A stretch of DNA of 64,000 nt. Source: Amborella trichopoda. Lineage: Eukaryota; Streptophyta; Magnoliopsida; Amborellales; Amborellaceae. A program made the translations under genes and the position numbers. Position 1 is the first letter of the stretch; each line of letters begins with the position of its first letter. Below, one piece after another: positions 59,766 through 64,000 of this stretch. The DNA lies in contig NW_006500104.1 in the NCBI RefSeq assembly GCF_000471905.2, forward strand, positions 4,553,664 to 4,617,663. Reading direction: 5' to 3'. Under the pieces are notes generated by a model. It made no database searches and had not been told where the DNA came from. It was given only the letters and a program-made list of their open reading frames with translations.

Positions 59766-60156
59766 GGGAAAAGTTTATATAGATCTGAGGCTCTAAACAA
59801 TCAAATTTGAGCCTACCTCAAAAATTTCACTAGAAGAGGTTGTTTTGATTCTCAGATATCTTCAAATTGATCATCTCGACATTAGGATGCATAGACATGA
59901 AAAAAAAAATGGATTTTAAGTTTGGAAGTAGTTTATTTTGTAATGTATATTTGGACCGTCAATTTTCAAGATTTTCAAGTTTTCATAGATCTATCGATCT
60001 ACTCTATTTTTGAAGCTTTAAACTTTATTAATAAATATAAAATATATTTTAAGGCTATTACTAAGATTTCCAATATTGAAACCATATTTCTCGACACTAT
60101 TTGAAGGTAGGCTCTAATTTGATTGTTAGAGCCTAGGCTCTATACAAACCGCACCC
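59766..60156. mobile_element. Mutator-like MITE family 2, copy D (complete, 9-bp target duplication)
   Basis: A perfect 9-bp duplication, attttatta, flanks it at 59757-59765 and 60157-60165. Inverted ends extend about 45-50 bases: aggctctaaacaatcaaatt inside the left end faces aatttgattgttagagcct at the right. The 391-bp length and 9-bp duplication indicate a Mutator-like non-autonomous element. It defines the family of copies A-C at 24.9-26.5 kb. Confidence 0.85.
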
Positions 60157-60219
60157 ATTTTATTAATGTATATTTATATTATATAATATATAACATAATA
60201 TTAATTATAATATATATAT

Positions 60220-60894
60220 GTTAGGGTTTTACACTATGACTCAACAATTTTGGACACTTCTATACCTTTGTTTTGTACATGGAGCATTTTTTTAATAAGG
60301 TAACTTTTGGTCATTAGGAGGGTCTGACGTCATCAACATGGGGTGTGACATCACCCACATGGAGCACGCTAGTTGCATTTAATTGGAGTATTCGGTTCTT
60401 GGTTTTCACAATGTAAAGACCAGTTTTTAGGAAGATTATTTGAGACCAACTTATAGATTTGGGTATGACTATATTGGACTTTTCCATGTTGGTCTGAAAA
60501 AATATTGTTTGCCCTGAAGTATCCATCTGAAGAGCATTAGGGCATAAGGTATTCATAACCTTATAACAAATTCTATACACTAATGCAATGTTTTGTGATC
60601 CAGGGTTCATATCAAACCCTTGGGTTTTTATGTTTAGAGTAAGGACTTTTAGAAGATTAGGGTCTGCTAGGGAAACAGAAAAATTAGGGAAACAGTTGAA
60701 GTATATGGGTCTATTACAAAGACTGGATTCAATTATTCTTGAAAGGGAATTTGAAAATTTATTATGGCGGCTATCTCTTAAGCATAGAAGAACGGAATTG
60801 TTTAAAAAAATGCTCCATGTACAAAACAATAGTACAGAAGTGTCCAAAATTATTGAGTAGAATGATAAATTACTCCATAGTGTGAGCACCCTAA
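60220..60894 (-). mobile_element. Caulimovirid movement-protein fragment flanked by inverted repeats
   Basis: Arms 60220-60298 and 60803-60894 are inverted copies, nearly identical over gtacatggagcattttttt and aattttggacacttct, with about 16 extra bases in the right arm. Between them the minus strand carries a movement-protein piece. Flanks are (TA)-rich, so target duplications cannot be judged. It may be a transposon that captured viral DNA, or a rearranged viral relic. Confidence 0.6.
60314..60889 (-). pseudogene. Caulimovirid movement protein core, second lineage
   Basis: A 191-codon open frame. Residues from about 40 on contain CLRDSRHNKFSNSLSR at the position of the 30K-family Asp motif, then YFNCFPNFSVSLADPNLL and IALVYRICYKVMNT. 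This follows the same order as the movement protein at 44235-44640, but with low identity, so it derives from a different virus. The first 40 residues or so are read from the inverted-repeat arm and are not viral coding. No capsid or polymerase lies nearby. Confidence 0.75.
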
Positions 60895-60899
60895 CTTAA

Positions 60900-61507
60900 C
60901 CCTGTATGATATTATATATATAATATAATATAATAAATATATATTTTTATATATATTTTATTAATGTATATTGATATTATATTATATATAATATAATAAA
61001 TAATATACTATTTTTTATTAATGTATATTTGTTTTATATATAATATAATATAATAAATATTATAATATAATATATTATATATAATATATGAATAGTATAT
61101 TACATTTTATATATATATATAAAATGTAATAAACTCTTCATATATTATATATATAATATAATAAATATTATAATATAATATATGATATAATGTATGAGAT
61201 TTATATATTATATTATATAACATAATAAATATATATATATAATGTAATATACTATTCATGTATTATATATAATATAATAAATATTATAATATAGTATATG
61301 ATATAATACATGATATTTATATATTATATTATATAACATAATAAATATATATAATATTACACAGATATATAATAATAATAATATAAATATAGTATATAAC
61401 GTAATATAATATATAATATAATATTTATTATAATATAATATATGATATGTCTATACTATATATAATATAATAAATATATAGTATGTATAATAAATTATAT
61501 AATATAT
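60900..61507. repeat. (TA)-rich degenerate satellite-like block
   Basis: Almost only A and T, with recurring words tataatataataaatat and tatattatatataatat forming many potential hairpins. It begins before the movement-protein fragment (60165-60219) and continues to the hAT element. Confidence 0.85.
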
Positions 61508-62109
61508 CAAGATTTAACAAAATGGATCGGCGACCCGAATTGTCCACTCCAAAAGCCATGTTGGATCGGAGAATCGGCCGAATTGGCAAGTTTCATCGTA
61601 AAAAGTTTTTAAGAAATCACTGTAAATCTCTAAACATAGTGTTCTTTTAGTTTCTAAAAGAAATTAGGTGCGATACATTATATACTTTCATAACTTTGTA
61701 AAAATAGGTGAATACTGAGACGTTATGTTGTCTGGATGTCTGTATAATTATTAGTTATAATATTGCATTATAATATTGCATTAAAATAATTTACAAATAT
61801 TAGAAAACACTTCCATATTATAAGATTAAAAAAAATAATTTCCCATATAAAGTGAAATTAGTATCAAATAAAAGTATCAAACATTTATTAATTTGCTTTA
61901 CTCATCCAAAATTATCACAACTTAACTAACTATAATAATATATGCTGAAATTGAAATTGTTGGTTTACATTTTGTAATTATTTTTCTATACAAATAAGAA
62001 CAAATCTAAAATGTCTTATAATATCATCTAATTTAAAAAATCTTATTTACAACTATAAGAAAAAACAATACATTACATAATCTAAAATGTCTTATAAACC
62101 TTTTCATTC

Positions 62110-63163
62110 ATTGTGAATTTTCCCATAAACTCTGGTCCCAACTGCTCCTACTTTTTGGCTTCCAATGGGTTACTCCACGCACGGTTAAGGCTCTGATCTA
62201 GGCTCTGATCTCTTTCAACTTCGATGCACAGTGGCCCTTGGCTGGAAAATCCTTATGGAAGGCAACATTGGCTGCTACCATTTGGACTTTATGGCTAGAG
62301 AGGAACAACAGAATTTTCAATGGGGTTCAGCTACAACTACCAGCTCTCTTCCACAACGTTATCTCGATGACCACTTTCTAGGCGGCAAATACAAGACTTT
62401 CTCCGGTATTTCTAGAAATACCCTCCTCTCTCAATGGGAAAATGTCCTCAACTACCCTCAAAACCCTTAAGAGCTAGCAATTGGCAACCACCACCAGAGG
62501 GCAGCATCATGCTCAATTTTGATGGCTGCTATCTCGGTAATCCCGGCCCTTCAAGCGCGGGGGGTGTTTTCATAGATTGCCAATGTAATGTTCTTTTCAC
62601 TTTCTTTACACTCCTTGGGACCTATGACTCCCAATACGCAGAAGCTATGGCTTTACTTTTGGGCTTGAGACACCTCAATCCTTCGTGGGGCACATTTTTT
62701 ATTGTGGAAGGAGACTCCCGGAACACCATATCTTGGGCAAGAGGCTTGTCCGCTTCACCTTGGCAATTGTCACCTATTTTTTATGAAATTACCCATATCT
62801 GCAGGGGTACGAGCGTCTCATGGAGGCATATATGGAGGACGTCCAATGTTCTCACAGATCTTTTGGCGAAGGAGGGAGCTAGCTTTGAAATCGACAATCA
62901 AGCCAGGTCCAACTCCTTTTTTGTTCAGGACCTCAGCCGCACTACTTAGCCTGCATCTTATGAGCAAGTGACAACTCCATTCCTATTTTTGTAAATCTAA
63001 CTGTATATCTTCTAATTTGGGCGTTCTTATAAGCCTATCTGACCATGGATGACTAAATGTATTATTTACTGAATGACACCCTGCGAGGGTGCTTTCAGTC
63101 CCACACCTCTTGTAAACGTTTTCTATCTTAGTAATACAATGTTAACAACTCTAAAAAAAAATA
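62110..63163 (+). mobile_element. 5'-truncated L1-like LINE, 3' end, nested in the hAT element
   Basis: It contains the C-terminal RNase H domain, a 3' untranslated part and an A-rich end (caactctaaaaaaaaa, 63147-63163). The 5' limit is approximate. It is the most recent-looking LINE in the right half, because the domain is still open. Confidence 0.68.
62434..62949 (+). CDS. LINE RNase H domain, open reading frame (171 codons), partial protein
   Basis: The frame reads MLNFDGCYLGNPGPSSAGG (first Asp), YAEAMALLLGL (Glu), VEGDSRNTISW (second Asp) and SNVLTDLLAKEGASF near the end. This is the plant-type RNase H found at the C-terminus of L1-like LINEs. It ends at a normal stop. Upstream frames (62231-62430) carry the linker with frameshifts. 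It is a retrotransposon fragment, not a host gene. Confidence 0.78.
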   Translation: MGKCPQLPSKPLRASNWQPPPEGSIMLNFDGCYLGNPGPSSAGGVFIDCQCNVLFTFFTLLGTYDSQYAEAMALLLGLRHLNPSWGTFFIVEGDSRNTISWARGLSASPWQLSPIFYEITHICRGTSVSWRHIWRTSNVLTDLLAKEGASFEIDNQARSNSFFVQDLSRTT

Positions 63164-63848
63164 TTAATTTTTGTAAATTTTTTATATGTAATTTCTTTTT
63201 TGTAATTATAAACTTAATTATATGTACTGTAGTTTTTGTAAATTATAAAAAAGAAAAATCAATAGAATTAATCTAAAAAATAAATATGTTGTAGACCATT
63301 TCATTTTATAGAATAAATAAATAGCCTATATTTTAAGATACCTTAATTTTTTATAAGGTTTGAAAGAAAAAGAGAAATCAAGAGAGTGCCTGCAACCAAT
63401 CCCACGTCGCATATTTCATGAGGGAAAAGCTTGTATATATGCTTTAGGTTCACACTTGAAGGCATTATGTGATGGCTAGAGGAACTTTTCATCAAAAAAG
63501 CACATGTCACATAAGGCCCAAGGTACAACTCTTTCAAGAGTATGATTAGCGTGAGGTGTATTGGTGGGACCCACGGGATTATGTGTGGGCTTCCCTTGTT
63601 TTAAAAAGAAATTTCGGAAGTATCCTTAAAACCAAAATTCCAAAAATAAACTTTTCTTCATCCAAATCGATTTCTGACAGAACTGGTTTCATGACGTTAG
63701 AATCAGTAAGGACCAGTTACGTGTCTGATCTGTGACGTCAGCATAGCGATTCCCTATATAAAAACGGCCGGATCCCATTTTATTTTTGGATCTGGGACGG
63801 TTCCACCGATACCTAATCCGGATCGGATCAACGTCGTTTTGAACCTTG

Positions 63849-64000
63849 TTATATATTATATGTATAATATATAATAAATACATTATATAATACAAATTAC
63901 ATTAATAAAATAAATATAAAATATAAATATTTAATATTTATATAATGTAATATAATGGCAATATAAATTAATAATATGAACATATATATATATATATATA
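63849..64000. repeat. (TA)-rich sequence to the window edge
   Basis: It resumes the same composition as 60900-61507, so the hAT element appears to have inserted into this block. It ends in a (TA)n run. Confidence 0.8.

Larger units (their letters stand above)
61508..63848. mobile_element. hAT-type non-autonomous element carrying a LINE 3' end
   Basis: The left end caagatttaacaaaatggatc and the reverse complement of the right end, caaggttcaaaacgacgttg, are imperfect inverted repeats. Subterminal sequence (gatcggcgacccga) matches the element at 2359. Flanking octamers are taatatat (61500-61507) and ttatatat (63849-63856), 7 of 8 equal, though in (TA)-rich sequence this is weak. About 1 kb of LINE sequence lies inside. 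Confidence 0.6.

Overview
This is nuclear DNA of a flowering plant with a large, repeat-rich genome. The evidence is long AT-rich stretches, an intron-split gene with canonical splice sites, and plant-type RTE and L1-like LINEs, Ty1-copia elements, hAT and Mutator-like non-autonomous elements and endogenous caulimovirid sequences. The species cannot be named from the sequence. Nothing bacterial, organellar or CRISPR-like was seen.

Only one cellular gene is well supported. It encodes a secreted cyclase / kynurenine-formamidase-like protein (HxGTHxDxPxH family) on the minus strand. Four exons (23753-23360, 14603-14559, 11615-11543, 5948-5851) join in phase across introns of about 8.8, 2.9 and 5.6 kb. 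The last exon (about 65 codons) was not found and probably lies left of base 1. The introns hold transposon debris: copia LTR relics, an RTE LINE inserted in an older copia element with a 15-bp target duplication, SINEs and tandem repeats. A Mutator-type MITE with a perfect 10-bp target duplication sits about 90 bp upstream of the start codon. A second, weak candidate is a transcript-like unit at about 27.6-29.5 kb on the plus strand, which I cannot identify.

29.9-36 kb holds copia fragments in both orientations. 36.5-48.6 kb is a three-level nest: a copia-type LTR is split by an RTE LINE, and the LINE is split by about 8 kb of endogenous caulimovirid (pararetrovirus) DNA. The viral insert is two partial genomes placed head to head. 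The minus-strand part (43.5 to 39.1 kb) carries the end of reverse transcriptase, RNase H, a C-terminal region, a promoter with repeats, a tRNA-Met primer site, then capsid, zinc finger and protease. The plus-strand part (43.5 to 47.1 kb) carries the primer site, movement protein, capsid region and zinc finger. Both have frameshifts and stops, and the central RT region is missing from both, so it is a dead relic.

48.6-56.3 kb has a copia gag leader, a 34-bp minisatellite present twice, and a decayed copia pol with a 1.85-kb LTR between the two arrays. 57-64 kb has LINE RNase H relics, a Mutator-like MITE with a 9-bp target duplication, a second and different caulimovirid movement-protein fragment flanked by inverted repeats, a highly (TA)-rich block, and a second hAT-type element carrying the 3' end of a LINE.
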